From contig NW_026515455.1 in NCBI RefSeq assembly GCF_014898815.1, positions 186,001 to 250,000 on the forward strand: DNA of 64,000 nt, written 5' to 3'. This DNA comes from Panonychus citri (Eukaryota; Arthropoda; Arachnida; Trombidiformes; Tetranychidae). The position numbers and the translations under genes were made by a program. Positions 36,636 to 48,036 of the stretch are shown here, in pieces (positions within the stretch are counted from its first letter, which is position 1; each line of letters opens with the position of its first letter). A model generated the notes under the pieces. It was not told the DNA's origin. It was given only the letters and a program-made list of their open reading frames with translations, and made no database searches.

Positions 36636-39600
36636 AATTTAATCACGTGATACAACAATCAGTAATCTAAATCTTTCCCTTGTCATATCATAGTTTTCAT
36701 ACATGTATTATCATAGTTGTTGTTTTTGTTAACAATTGTTTGCAACTAGGCCTTAAAATGATTAAATTGTTACGACCACTTTATCCTAATCCGATTTATA
36801 ATTAGATTTGGCCTTAAATTCACCAATAAATCCTTCCATCTTCATCATTAATCTCAGGGAATCCTCTGCTTTCAATCGTTGGTATTATCTAACAACTCTG
36901 TTTCTTAATACTAATAATCAACATAGAAAATACCAACATGAGTTAAATCATAATTCATTTTGTTGATCAGATTATTCAGACATTTGTACTTGTATTCTAG
37001 TACAATTTCAATGAAACTTTTGTTTGCATCATGAAAACAGGACAAAATCATTTATGAGAAAAGTTTCCATGTTATTATTACTATCAAATTGGTCATAAAT
37101 CATCTTGCAAAATCAAATTATAGTTAATGAAAAACTATTATTGTTATTATATTGGTTCCATTTTAAGTATCATTAGGTTATCATTGAATAGATTCATGTT
37201 CATGATACATCATACTGTCTATTTATTGTATCTTTTTCAGGATGATGCTCATGATTATTACCTTGTAATTATTGTGTTGTGAAATTAATTGTTTTTAAAT
37301 TAAGATTTGATTAGTGTGACAATCTTTTCAAGTTCAATTAATCCTAAAGGGAACGATATTCATTGATAAATATTATTTCATCTCAATAGTTTTCTCATTT
37401 TTCATATTGAATTTTTCATAGAAACTTATCAATTTATTTTCTATTTGTTTAGTTTTTTTTCACTGAAATTTTATGAAAAAAATGATAAGTTATTGTGAAA
37501 TTTATTGAAAGATCATCATTATTTTCATGAGAATGATCATCATTTTCAATCGTGTCTATGGAGAGCCGAAAGATTTATCATCGAATCTCTCAAAATTTTC
37601 AAAACTTTTAGTTGTTTATTTTGCTTTCGAGTTTCAAGTTTAAGAAAAAGTTCTGACAACTGGACAAACGACAATAATGACGATAATAATTGCAATTTAA
37701 ATCCTTATCTCGTGTCTTTTCATTTGATTCAATAGATCCTGGTCTTTTCAGCTATAAGACAGACAGAAAGAAAGTTAATAAATGTTCTGACCAATAACAT
37801 CCATTATTGGGTAAAAGCCACTGACCATTGGTCTTGGGAATCCAACATTCTTGATCTCTAGAACTCTGAGTCTCATGTAGAAAAGAAATAGTTATTTTTA
37901 GAATTTTTCTGCCCATGATAACATTTGCTTGTTTCTCTCCATCATCTTCATCTTTCTTATGACTTCTTGTAACCATAATCAATACGATAACTTACCTGAT
38001 TATCCTTGTGAAAATGATTTACCTGAACTGTTTTCTCCTAATAAACTAATAAGACTTACACTTGTTCAGTTATCATTTCTTATTCTTGTGGGAATGTTAC
38101 ATGAACGACTCTCTGTTTACCTGTTCTGTTCACACTGATCGTCATCTTTATCAATACCTTAATCTTTGGTTAGTAAAGTCATTCATTGATTTATTGTTTA
38201 GATTAGGTAATGATTGAGGTCAATAGAATTTGGAAAATTTCTTGATTTTCTTTCTCTCTCTATAAACTGAATTGAGTGAAGAAGATTAAATAATGATAGT
38301 GATCAAAACTTTCGAATGATAGTATTGGTAATGATAATATAAACTCATCGAATTGTAGATTAAAATACTAAAAGGAACATCGGTTCAAACTCTTTTGAAG
38401 TTCATAGAAATATCATGATGATTATCATCATGATTCTCTCCATGAAGCTTAAACTTCTGTGTCTGGACTAAAGTTCTCTTTTCAGATTTCTGATTCAATG
38501 AATTCTCATATTTCAAAATCACGTGATAATTCCAATAGACATTAGTTGGTAATCTTTTCTTCATTCATTTTCCATCTCTTCTTTTGATTGAATCTTGTAT
38601 CATGTAACATTAACACCATGGGGATGGAATCATTTTTCATTCCATTTGCAATAATATTAATCATAGAAAATGAAACTTTACTCGTTTTTTCTGCTATCAA
38701 TAGAAAAAAGTTCCAATAAAGTTTATTAATCAATAATCTGTCGTGTTGATGAAAATTCTGGGGACCATGATTATTTCATGATCTTTTTTTTGTTCACCCT
38801 TGAAATTAAATCGTGTTTTTTTTGGTGAAAATAATAGTTGTTAATGAATAATGAACAACAGGTCGCTTAACTAATTTATAATTGTTTGCTTTGTCAATTA
38901 CAATTAATTAATGTTTAATTCAAAAATCAACAGGGACTTGAATTTACAATTAGTATTTAATTATGTTGATTATTGAATAATTTAAATGTTTGTCTTGATT
39001 TCAAGCATGAAGATGTCTCTTGATTAAACCAGAATATGTAATTGGGTTAATTGTGAATGAAAAGTTTTGTAATCAATTGAAATAGAAGTTAATTGTAGTG
39101 TTAATCAGATGAACATTTAATTGAATTTTTTTATCAAATCGAGTCAAAAATTGATTTAGATGTTCAAATATCGGAAAGAAATGATTAGTTCATTGACTTA
39201 GATTATTGATATTAGGAAAATAATAGTTACATGGTACAAACATGATGATTTGCGAAATTGAAATCATCATGATGAATGAATGATGATAGAAAATCAATTG
39301 ATGCAAATTAAACCGAGATGACAGATGATTTTGATTGTAACCTATTTTTGTCAAACAAATGGAATCAGATTTAATCTGATCATGGGAGGATATGAATTCT
39401 CACTCATGACGATGATTAAGTTATCTTCATATTCTTGATGATTTTCATTCAATGACAATTGTCAATTGATTGGTTGTTTACATGTGATTAACATGGTGAT
39501 TATCATGATAATCGATCAGAACGGATAATGAGAGAGAAAGTTAATTGAATTGAATAATAGATCATCTATACTTTAAGCAAAATGTTTGTCATGTTAAAGG

Positions 39601-40218
39601 TCATCACATTTAATCATCTGATGATAATCCGTTTTTCATCAAGTTAATTAATGAAAATAAGAAATGAAAGACACTAGAAGTGGGCGAGGTTGGGGACAGT
39701 TCGTGCAAAGGGTAAAGGGTAACCTTTATTTTATTCTTTGCTTATCTTTGGCTTTATAAATATTCTCGGAAATTGGCTTGGCAAACAGGATATCCTTTAG
39801 CATTCTAGGGACCGGAAAAGGAAATAAAGTGTACGGGTTTGTAACAGAAAAGTTTTTATCTGGTTCAATTTTTTTATCCTTCAAAAAAACTGATATCATT
39901 TGATGCCAGTTATCAGTTAGTATTAACTGAACCATGAATTGAAAAAGTATGATTATTATCACTAATAATTGATCATCTTCAGTTTGATTAACATGGTTTG
40001 TATCAACAGAGGTTAATATAAAGCAAGGATTAACATGGGAAATGACATTCACTTTAATCATGATAATCATGACACGAGTAACAATCTAATCAAAATATAA
40101 TTATCTGTTAACGATTGATCAAAACGATTGAATGATGAGATCCCTGCCCCTTTTGTCATTAATTGTTAATCGATACAGAATCTAATGATAATTATTATTA
40201 ATCTACGTTAATTAACAG
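36636..40218 (+). other. Gene-free intron segment
   Basis: AT-rich sequence as in the rest of the intron. A 114-codon - strand frame (39726-40070) and several shorter ones have no recognisable domain. A slightly more GC-rich patch sits at 39680-39720 without a visible feature. Confidence 0.45.
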
Positions 40219-40274
40219 AGTGGAGCAAGACAAGGAAGTGGAGATGGTGCTAGGAGTCTATGGCCGAGAGGAGG
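40219..40274 (+). CDS. Candidate small exon
   Basis: 56 bases, open in the phase left by the 1-1317 exon, flanked by an acceptor (TTAATTAACAG) and a strong donor (GTAAGT at 40275). It encodes a Gly/Ser/Arg-rich peptide ending in SLWPRG and is visibly more GC-rich than its surroundings. It ends in phase 2. The next clear coding block (41672) has a stop upstream in its frame and most likely begins at its own ATG, so the two may not be joined directly. It could be an alternatively spliced unc-13 exon or a chance match. Confidence 0.35.
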
Positions 40275-40754
40275 GTAAGTGTCATGAGCCAAAGTCCAGT
40301 GGACATGGAAGATGTTGAATTGCAAAGGAAATTGTCAATTTTTCAGATTTCAATGAAAAATACTGAAATCAGTGAAATTTTGAGATTATTCGGCTCAGTT
40401 CGCATGAAATATCATCGATTTCTAATATTTAATTGGTGAATCGTATTGAACAGTTTATTATTAGTTATTGAGATCTGACTATTGTCTCTGGTTATTATTA
40501 TAAAAAATAGATCATATTATCCCAAGTATAATAATCGCTCGTAAAAGTAACAATCAGCCTCAGGCTAAATCCAATTTACTACCATGAAAATTTTCATTCT
40601 GCCCTAGTGGAAACTCATTTCTTGCATCAGAACTTTTATCCATAACTTATTATTATGAGGCAACTTATTAATCGCCAGGGAAGTGATGAAATCCATTTAC
40701 AAGTTGATATTTCTCTCAGTTAAAGATCAAGAATGTTGTTATATCAGAGGAAGA

Positions 40755-40784
40755 GAATGAGTGAGAGTGAGAGTGAGAGTGAGA
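40755..40784. repeat. Short (GTGAGA)n tandem repeat
   Basis: Four to five copies of a GAGTGA-type hexamer, in intron sequence. No function suggested. Confidence 0.5.
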
Positions 40785-41671
40785 GGAAACATGACAATTT
40801 TTGTTTGTCGAAGAAAAAAGTCTCTCACTGAAGATTCTGATTCTAGAAACCGGAAATGTTAGTAAAAGAGGGAAAGTTGATAAATTTGGAGAACGGAAGA
40901 CGAAGAAGAAGACAGAGGAAGACGAAAAGATAGAAAGAGATAATTGATCAAATATCGACTGAGGATTTACAGAGAAAGAGATTTATTTTATTCGGCTGTT
41001 TATTTCCTTCCATCGAACTCACTGATTGTTGATTTAAAGTTACATTTCCAAAGGTTTGGTTGGTTAGTGTCAAGGTTTTTCTACAACAGTTTAACTACTA
41101 GTAGAATCATAAACTAATTCAATCAATCAATTGATCATGAACCAATGGTTAACCAGAATTCTGGTTAGTTCTGTGGGTTAATAGCAAAGTAACAACAATG
41201 AATTGTTGAAAATTAATGTAAACAGAGTGCGCCAGTTCAATCAAAAGCTTTTTTATTAACATCCTCATCCTCATCATCGTCGTAATCACCTTGTGATTCA
41301 ATCTTGAACAACGCATAATCTGTTAATTAAAATGATTATTTTGATGAAGGTGATGATGTTGATGATAAAGATGATGAAGATGATAAACTAACTGTTCATT
41401 GATGATAATATATCATCAAACACTTGTGCTTGATTTAGGTGTTGATTGCATCTCTTATCATCATAATCATAAATTTTTTTACACATTTTTATGTAAACAT
41501 AATGAGATGAAGGGTCAGTTCACTTTAACCTCAATTTGATTGATTAAATGTCACCAAACAGTTTAGATGCAACAATTGTCTGGAAAATTTAATTGACTTT
41601 AATTGATTATCATTAAAATTCGGTGATCTTATTGATTAGTTACTCAATCAGTTTCTAATTGTTTCTCTGAA

Positions 41672-41971
41672 ATGGATCGATTAACTGTAAATGATAAGTG
41701 GAAATTTCATCGATCTCTTCGGGGTCGATCATCGGCCAGTTCGTCTTCTTCGTCAACCGCAGCAACTGTAGTGACCTCAACATCTTCTATCCCTCGAGCT
41801 ACTCGATCATCTAAATCGATCTCTAATTGTGACGATGAAATTAATTTCGTTTCCAATGCAATTTATCTTGATCCCTTTTATCTCTCCAGGGATAATCCCT
41901 TTTTCAGTGCCATTGATGCGATGCCTGATATTAGACCAAGGAAAAAGTCAATTCCATTGGTCAGTGAATTG
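41672..41971 (+). CDS. unc-13: unc-13 exon, probable alternative first exon
   Basis: 100 codons from ATG 41672 (context GAAATGG) to a consensus donor (GTAAGT at 41972). Ser/Thr-rich N-terminus, then the conserved arthropod Unc-13 block preceding C1, including AIYLDPFYLSRDNPFF and DAMPDIRPRKKSIPLVSEL. A stop lies 33 bases upstream in the same frame and no good acceptor gives an open frame, so this exon probably starts a shorter isoform from an internal promoter. Alternatively the ATG is internal to an exon whose acceptor I miss. It joins the next exon in phase 0. Confidence 0.8.
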
Positions 41972-42452
41972 GTAAGTTAATCTTTCATTATCCCAAATTC
42001 AAATAAACATCACAATCAAGTTAATTGCTTATTGGTTCATCTTTATCATCAATAACCTACTATTATTGTGTTGATAACAATGATGTAATTTCATCAACAA
42101 TTTAACTGTTTGATTTGGACAGTTAACATTGGAAAAATTTGATTGTCATGATTTGTTTCTATGGCAATGAATAATCAATTCAAATTGTTAACTTGTTTAA
42201 CTGATTAGATTTGAAATGTTAGTTAGATAATGATCACAATTAATCTTGACATAATTGTTCACCTTAATCCGTCCTTTTGATTAACGTAATACTTTCCCAT
42301 GAGATGATTAACAAAATCTTGTAGCAATTATCCAATCATTTGATAGTTACATTGAGTTAATGATCATACAAACTAACAATTTATATTGCGATTAACTTAA
42401 CAATTATAAATCATGATGATTAATATTGGACTTTGTTTCCAAACCACCAAAG

Positions 42453-42536
42453 GTACTTAAAACAATGGCAGCGACCAAACGAAGCGCTGGATTGGCATCA
42501 GCGGTTCCAAGAGCATCTCTTAATGACGAGGAATTG
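42453..42536 (+). CDS. unc-13: unc-13 exon (linker before C1)
   Basis: 84 bases (28 codons, phase 0 to 0) between an acceptor ending CCACCAAAG and donor GTAATT. It encodes the conserved TMAATKRSAGLASAVPRASL stretch that precedes the C1 domain in Unc-13. Confidence 0.85.
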
Positions 42537-42615
42537 GTAATTATAAAAAAATCTATTATTTGTTCATCAACTGCCACAATCTAATTACAATCAATCAACG
42601 ATAATCTAATTACAG

Positions 42616-42835
42616 AAAATGCATGTGTACAAGAAAACATTACAAGCCTTAATTTATCCAATTTCGAGTACCACCCCACACAATTTCCAGCCTTGGACAG
42701 CGACCAGTCCAACTTATTGCTATGAATGTGAAGGACTTTTATGGGGTCTTGCAAGACAAGGGGTCAGATGTACAGAGTGTGCGGTCAAATGTCACGAAAA
42801 ATGTAAAGATTTGCTCAATGCTGATTGTTTGCAAC
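42616..42835 (+). CDS. unc-13: unc-13 exon encoding the C1 domain
   Basis: 220 bases, acceptor AATTACAG, donor GTGAGT. Contains the whole C1 zinc-binding domain with exact spacing HX12CX2CX13CX2CX4HX2CX7C, from HNFQPW to LLNADC. In Munc13 this domain binds diacylglycerol or phorbol ester and raises synaptic-vesicle priming at the presynaptic membrane. The GLLWG...QGVRC loop typical of Munc13 is present. It ends in phase 1, joining 43069. Confidence 0.96.
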
Positions 42836-43068
42836 GTGAGTATCAACCTAATACAGTATTTATAAGAATCAAAATCTCACCATAACCTTAAACTTGATTT
42901 CAAGGCTAATCCATTTGATACCAAATCTCATGCATTTGAAATTGAGAAGATTAAGAAAAAAACATCTCCAACTTAATCTGTTCTTTGACAATCTTTAAGC
43001 TTACAAGTCCCAAGTGGATGATAATATAATATTTATTATCTAATATGAAAAAACTTGTATCATTTTAG

Positions 43069-43189
43069 GTGCTGCTGAGAAAAGTTCAAAACAGGGAGCT
43101 GAAGATAAAGCCAACAGCATAATATTAGCCATGAAAGAGAGGATGAAAACTCGGGAAAGAGATAAACCTGAAATATTTGAAATGATAAG
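43069..43189 (+). CDS. unc-13: unc-13 exon (C1-C2B linker)
   Basis: 121 bases, acceptor CATTTTAG, donor GTAAGT, phase 1 in and 2 out. Encodes the charged AAEKSSKQGAEDKA...MKERMK...KPEIFEMI linker found after C1 in all Unc-13 proteins. The Munc13 calmodulin-binding segment is not evident here. Confidence 0.92.
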
Positions 43190-43505
43190 GTAAGTTGACC
43201 ATGAAATTGGAATCAATAACTCTTAGTTACTAGTTAATCTATTCATTTTTAGCTTAGAATTTATTATATTAATATTTGTTGATTATCTTAATTCCATTTA
43301 TGTTATAAGTTTTTCGATTAATATTTAATAACGATAAGTTCTAATTCTGAGACAACGAAACAACAATTTCACTGAAAGTTTTTTTGTATACATACAATTG
43401 AATGATTGATTGATTGTCATCATTGTCCATCATCATCATGTCTTCATAAATAATCTTAATGGTTTTCATTTAATCATAATTGTTATACTGAAATGTTATC
43501 AACAG

Positions 43506-43612
43506 GAATGTTTTCAATGTTGATGAAAAAAGTCACGGTGGTCACATGAAGGCCGTTCATCAAAGTGTCCTCGATGGTACATCCAAATGGTCATGTAAAA
43601 TTGCCATTACCG
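43506..43612 (+). CDS. unc-13: unc-13 exon, variant A of a likely mutually exclusive pair
   Basis: 107 bases, acceptor TATCAACAG, donor GTATGT, phase 2 in and 1 out. Encodes NVFNVDEKSHGGHMKAVHQS followed by VLDGTSKWSCKIAIT. This is the standard version seen in fly and vertebrate Unc-13 (HMKAVKQSVLDGTSKWSAK type) directly before the C2B domain. The Cys in WSCK replaces the usual Ala. Confidence 0.92.
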
Positions 43613-45596
43613 GTATGTTGTTTCATCACATTCATCCAATTGGTCAATCTGGTTTATTCAATCCGACTGACCATCGATATTATGGAAATAGATCAATCAA
43701 TCAACTTATTGCCGCTTAAATCTCATATTCTAGTAGAGAATCATTTCTCATCAATGCAATCTATTCATCTTCATCTTCATCATCTTCATCCTTCTGATTG
43801 TCTTTGCATCTTTAATTGTTGTCAATGTGATTTGAATCTCTCTTACTCTCTCAATTCTATCATCGTCATGGCAACGTGGTTATCAGAATTCTGTCTTTTC
43901 TCTGTAAACTTGTCATGTCTATTGTTCATATTAATTGTCTTCGTTGTTATTGTTGTCTATTCGTTGTCGTTTATAATTTTTCTGCATTTTTGGTGTTTTT
44001 AGATTTAATTTGTTTTCTAATTTTTATTGTGTCTTGTTGCTAATTGTACAATCAATTAACTTCATAATTTCACTTTGATTTCAATCTCATTTTCAATTTG
44101 CAAACAAACTTTAAATCACATTAAGTTTACGTGTTCACACTGAGAAATAGGTAATTCAGTTTTCCCTGTAAAAGTATCAAAAATTAGGTCAAATTATATT
44201 GACATGAACTAAGAATTAAAAATTAATATCGAGTTGATTTCGCTGAAGGTTTCGCTTGAGGCTTCATTTGATTGTTACTAATTCAAGTTTTCTCTGAATT
44301 TTGAGGTGAAAAATAACCAGAAATATTGATTAAGATGCTGAAAAGGTAAATCATCAATCAACTACTAAGAATGTAGATAACTTTTTTAACGAAAAAAGCT
44401 CATGATCAGCAATCTCTCAAGTAAGATGCTTTCAATTGTGATTACATTTTCATCTTCACCACAACATCATTATCACTACATTTAAGCTCACAGTTTGTTT
44501 CCATAGAAACTCATGATGATAATAAATTCTGAATAAGGATTGTTCAGCTTCCTTGTCCAGAAGAAGAAGGAAAAAAAGTTTTAATGGAATCAGAACCCAT
44601 ACAGTTTCCATCACCCTGCATCAATTATGTACCAAAACTTTTTCCTCAGCATTAAGTTTTCATTTCAAGCCAAATATAATATACTAACTAACCTGGAAAG
44701 TGCTGATGATATATTTAGTATAACTCGAATTTATCATCCACCCTCAGCCACTCTCCCTCCCTCCCTCATTACAATCTTACTACCCTCAGAAAAGTTTCAA
44801 CCATGTAAGATGTTGAAATGGCAAAAAAAGTTGAGTTATCAAACCTCCATCATCAATGAATGTTATTTTTTGTTATCATGAAGGTATTTGGCACTTGTAT
44901 GCAGAATGAGCAAAAAAAAGATGAAATAATCAGAGTAATATACTTGAAGGTACTTCATGGTGATTGATGATATTTCCAGTGACACCAGAACAAAAAGCGA
45001 GAGTAAAGAAAAAAAGTTCTGGAGTTGAACTTCCTGTTAATCTAATGTTATCAAAACTTTTTTTCTCCTTCCCTTCCCTATCACTAGTTACTATTATTAT
45101 TATTAATACTTTCACTATATTGTGATAAAAGTAATAATATTTATTCATATTTATCTTTAATCTCTATTCAAGAGCTATTACCAAAATATATCGTATATTA
45201 AACATGATTAACTAACATGAAAAGTAATAAAGTTGAGATGAACTCAACCCATTCATCTGAGATTCGTAACCAATGTTTTACTTTGTTTCTAATTGATTAA
45301 ATGTTTTAATTAATCGCAATTAATAGTGTAACATTTGCAACTGAGAAAAGTAGTTTAGTTTAATTGATTGAAATCATTGATCACAGCTAATTACCAGCCA
45401 ACTTACAAGTTACGATTGAAATCAAGAGATTGAAATTATAATGTTCATTGATTGTAAACTTTTTTTTGTATTTAATTTGCATGAGACATTTGATTATAAA
45501 ATTACATTTAATTGTAATTTAATCTATTATCATGATTAAGCCAATGTCAACCCAAAACAATATTGTTTCTGCTTGTTTGTTGTTGTTATTGTTTAG
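43613..45596 (+). other. Intron between the two variant exons
   Basis: About 2 kb of AT-rich sequence. Open frames at 43565-44002 (read-through of the exon) and 44627-44881 show no conserved motif. Nothing else supported. Confidence 0.5.
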
Positions 45597-45697
45597 GTGT
45601 ACCTTTGGTGTTGATGCTGATACACACATTGATGCAATCCAAGCCGCTGAAAAGGTTATCCTAGCCGGTGACTGGTCAGCCAAAATAGCCATTACAG
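45597..45697 (+). CDS. unc-13: unc-13 exon, variant B of a likely mutually exclusive pair
   Basis: 101 bases after a strong acceptor (TTGTTATTGTTTAG), with the same entry phase (2) and exit phase (1) as the 43506-43612 exon. It encodes CTFGVDADTHIDAIQAAEK then VILAGDWSAKIAIT, aligning along its length with variant A (two codons shorter, identical KIAIT end). The donor would be GC-type (ACAG|GCATGT). With a GT donor four bases downstream the phase would be wrong. Splicing in both A and B would break the frame, so they should be used alternatively. The Polinton begins 148 bp downstream. Confidence 0.75.
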
Positions 45698-45839
45698 GCA
45701 TGTAAAAATGATGCTAAAAACCATCAACGTCTTTTTTTCATCATGATAATTTAATTTCTGCATCACATCAATGATTTTTTTCTTGTTGTACATTCTCATC
45801 ATCGAAATCATTATCCTTGATCATTTTATCCTCATCATC

Positions 45840-45845
45840 ACCATC
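45840..45845. repeat. Polinton target-site duplication (ACCATC), left
   Basis: ACCATC directly outside the left terminal repeat. The same hexamer lies directly outside the right one (62053-62058). Polintons create 6-bp duplications. Confidence 0.92.
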
Positions 45846-45905
45846 AGTAGTATAGGAAGCTCTGACGACGCTCCGCCCCGTGGGCGGAGCGTCGTCAGAG
45901 CTTCC
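45846..45905. repeat. Left terminal inverted repeat with perfect hairpin
   Basis: 60 bp, reverse complement of 61993-62052. The first nine bases are AGTAGTATA. The rest is a perfect palindrome with a 24-bp stem (45855-45878 and 45882-45905) and a 3-nt loop. The stem is about 70 percent GC in an AT-rich setting. Homology between the two element ends stops right after the hairpin. Confidence 0.93.
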
Positions 45906-46299
45906 ATGGAAAAATTCATAGACACTGAACGTCAGTAAATGTTGTGGTTGAACACCGATCAAACCTGATGATCATTAGTAATTAAGTCACAAATTATAAT
46001 TAATTAAAGATATATATAGCCTGACAGTCGTCAATTTTAATTCTTTCGGCTAATTAGAGAAACAATTAAGATTTGAATAGCTACATCGGTTATAGCTAAA
46101 ATTGAGTAAATATTGTAGCATCTCAAACTAAAGAGTTGTTGATTATAAAAATACAATTTTGAATAAAATTTGAAATTGATTAACATGATAAAATTTGAAG
46201 GTATCAACAGAGTAAAAATAGCTATATTGTGAATTTTTAAAAGCTATGTAAGAATAAGAACCGGAATTGTTGATTGTTGATCCTTTTTTAGTTTTGGTT
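45906..46299. other. Polinton left non-coding end
   Basis: About 390 bp of AT-rich sequence between the terminal repeat and the stop of the first - strand gene. I see no convincing frame or motif. It probably holds the 3' end and poly(A) signal of that gene. Confidence 0.4.
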
Positions 46300-47688
46300 T
46301 TACCAAAGTTTCCTTTTGGCTGCCTTACATTTCCGATCAGCAAAATTTTGAGAAATGAGATTACAAGCCATTGAATAATCGTCTTTTTTCAGCAGCGCTT
46401 TGCCACATAGCCGTAAACAATGGACTATAAAGATAGAAAAAATTTGATTAGTAAAATTTCACTTGGTTAGTTCAAAGAAAATCTTCATTACCGATGATGG
46501 CTTGTTTGATTTTCTCTAAAGTGGTTGATTCTTTTGACCATTTCAAACGTTGACATATAGCATCAGCAACACTAGGATCACCATTATGTCCTCTTCCTTT
46601 GAATGTTTGGTTGACTATATGGTAATCAGGAATCAGCATTTTTCTAACAATCCTTGAGGCTGAGACTCGGAGGTTATCAATTGATTCAACCGCTTGGCTA
46701 TATCGTACATTGTTTACGGGTATGATACCTTCAATGAAGTATCTATTACCAAAAACGAAGCCAGCATCAGGTGGTAATGAATCATCAAACGAAGGTCTTG
46801 AAAATCTTTGTAGATTATTAAAAGCCATTTCAACACCAAATTTAGATGAAGATCCTTCTGATGTCTCGGCTTTTTTCAATGTAGGTGATGATGAGCTATA
46901 TTGACTGTAGCTGCTGCTGAGCCGAGATCGGAATCAACACTTGAATCAAACTGTAGATCCAAATCACCAGAAATAATCAGCTTTGCTGCATTGATTGGAG
47001 GATCAACAGATGATTTTATTTCACCACTAGTAGTAGTTGAAGGTCCAGGTAATGGTTCATTGCTAGTCTTTATAGCTGAAGCAACAGCTACATCACCACT
47101 TCCTGGTTGAACACTTGTTTTGAATGGTGATGGAATCGGCTTGAAGAAGTCGGTGATCTTAGGTTTCTTTGGTGTTGATTTTTGCTGATCGGACCATCTC
47201 ACCAACTCTATCAGGCTGTATAGCGTTAATAACTCTAGTTTTTCAATAATCACTTTGGTTATTTTCAACTGCCTCTTGTTAATGTTGATGACTTTGGCTA
47301 CAATTCACCAATGGACTCTAGATAGAGAGACAGAAAAAGCGATATTGAAATGAATCAACAACATAGAAAAAGATCACCGAAACTTACCTGATTGACCAAG
47401 AAGGTAGAATTTTCTTTGCTGATCAAAAGGTGGAAATAATTTACCTTCAAAAAGAGGGTAATACTTTTTACAGGTTGCTGATTGAGCCCACAAATTAGCA
47501 TCGATATTAGCTTTTTTACATTTGGCAATGTAGACTATTTTTCCTTTGGAAAAATCTTTATCGAGAAAGGCACCAGCAATTAAAAATGATGATTCAATTT
47601 TCTTCATCAACTCTTGGCCATGAGGTAAAATTTCAAATTCACCAATGTTGATTAAATCATTATTTTCGAAAACAATTTGAGAATTCAT
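46300..47688 (-). CDS. Polinton spliced gene with PIP-box-like motif, frameshifted
   Basis: Proposed structure: exon 1 47688-47388 (ATG 47688, MNSQIVFENN), intron 47387-47298 with GTAAGT donor and TAG acceptor, exon 2 47297-46492, intron 46491-46425, exon 3 46424-46300 ending at a TAA. Phases match at both junctions. Exon 2 changes frame once, at about 46895-46925, in a CAG-rich run. The first 100 residues look globular. The middle is Ser/Pro-rich and disordered, with KPKITDFFKP resembling a PCNA-interacting peptide (ITDFF core, but Lys where Gln is usual). The C-terminal 110 residues (from ASRIVRKML through exon 3) form a compact helical domain that weakly recalls BEN domains. Function unknown; a DNA-binding or replication accessory role is a guess. 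Confidence 0.55.
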
Positions 47689-48036
47689 TTTAAGACAACT
47701 AAAACTAACAACACAAAAGTTAAAACTAAAAAGAAACACAAAATGAATTCTACGTAGAATTTTTTTTTGTAGCGAACAAAAAAGCTACATTGGCTTTCAT
47801 AAGCTATAAAGAGAAGAAGTTGAAGAGTAAAGGTAAACATAATAGCTTAATAAATCGGTTGATCAATTGAGATTTAAAGCTATGACTGATTAATTAAGAT
47901 ACAAAGTCTTCTCTAAACAAACGGTTTGGTTTTCAAAATTTTCTTTTTAGCTCTTTAAGATCTATGTTGTTGTAGTTATAGCAACAGGTTACCCGAACAA
48001 CGAAAAACAAAACAAAACGAACACACCCTTGTTCTT
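47689..48036. promoter_or_regulatory. Divergent intergenic region with a 16-bp palindrome
   Basis: About 350 bp separate two divergently read genes, so it should contain both promoters. It includes the perfect palindrome AATTCTACGTAGAATT (47746-47761). I do not see a strong TATA box. Confidence 0.4.

Noticed and set aside
39726..40070. 114-codon - strand frame
   Set aside because: No domain, biased composition, no splice or promoter context. Similar chance frames are common in this intron.
43565..44002. 145-codon + strand frame
   Set aside because: Off-frame read-through of the unc-13 exon into intron. Low-complexity hydrophobic sequence.
45855..45905. GC-rich hairpin as a transcription terminator
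   Set aside because: It recurs inverted at the other end of the element with a target duplication outside, so it belongs to the terminal repeat.
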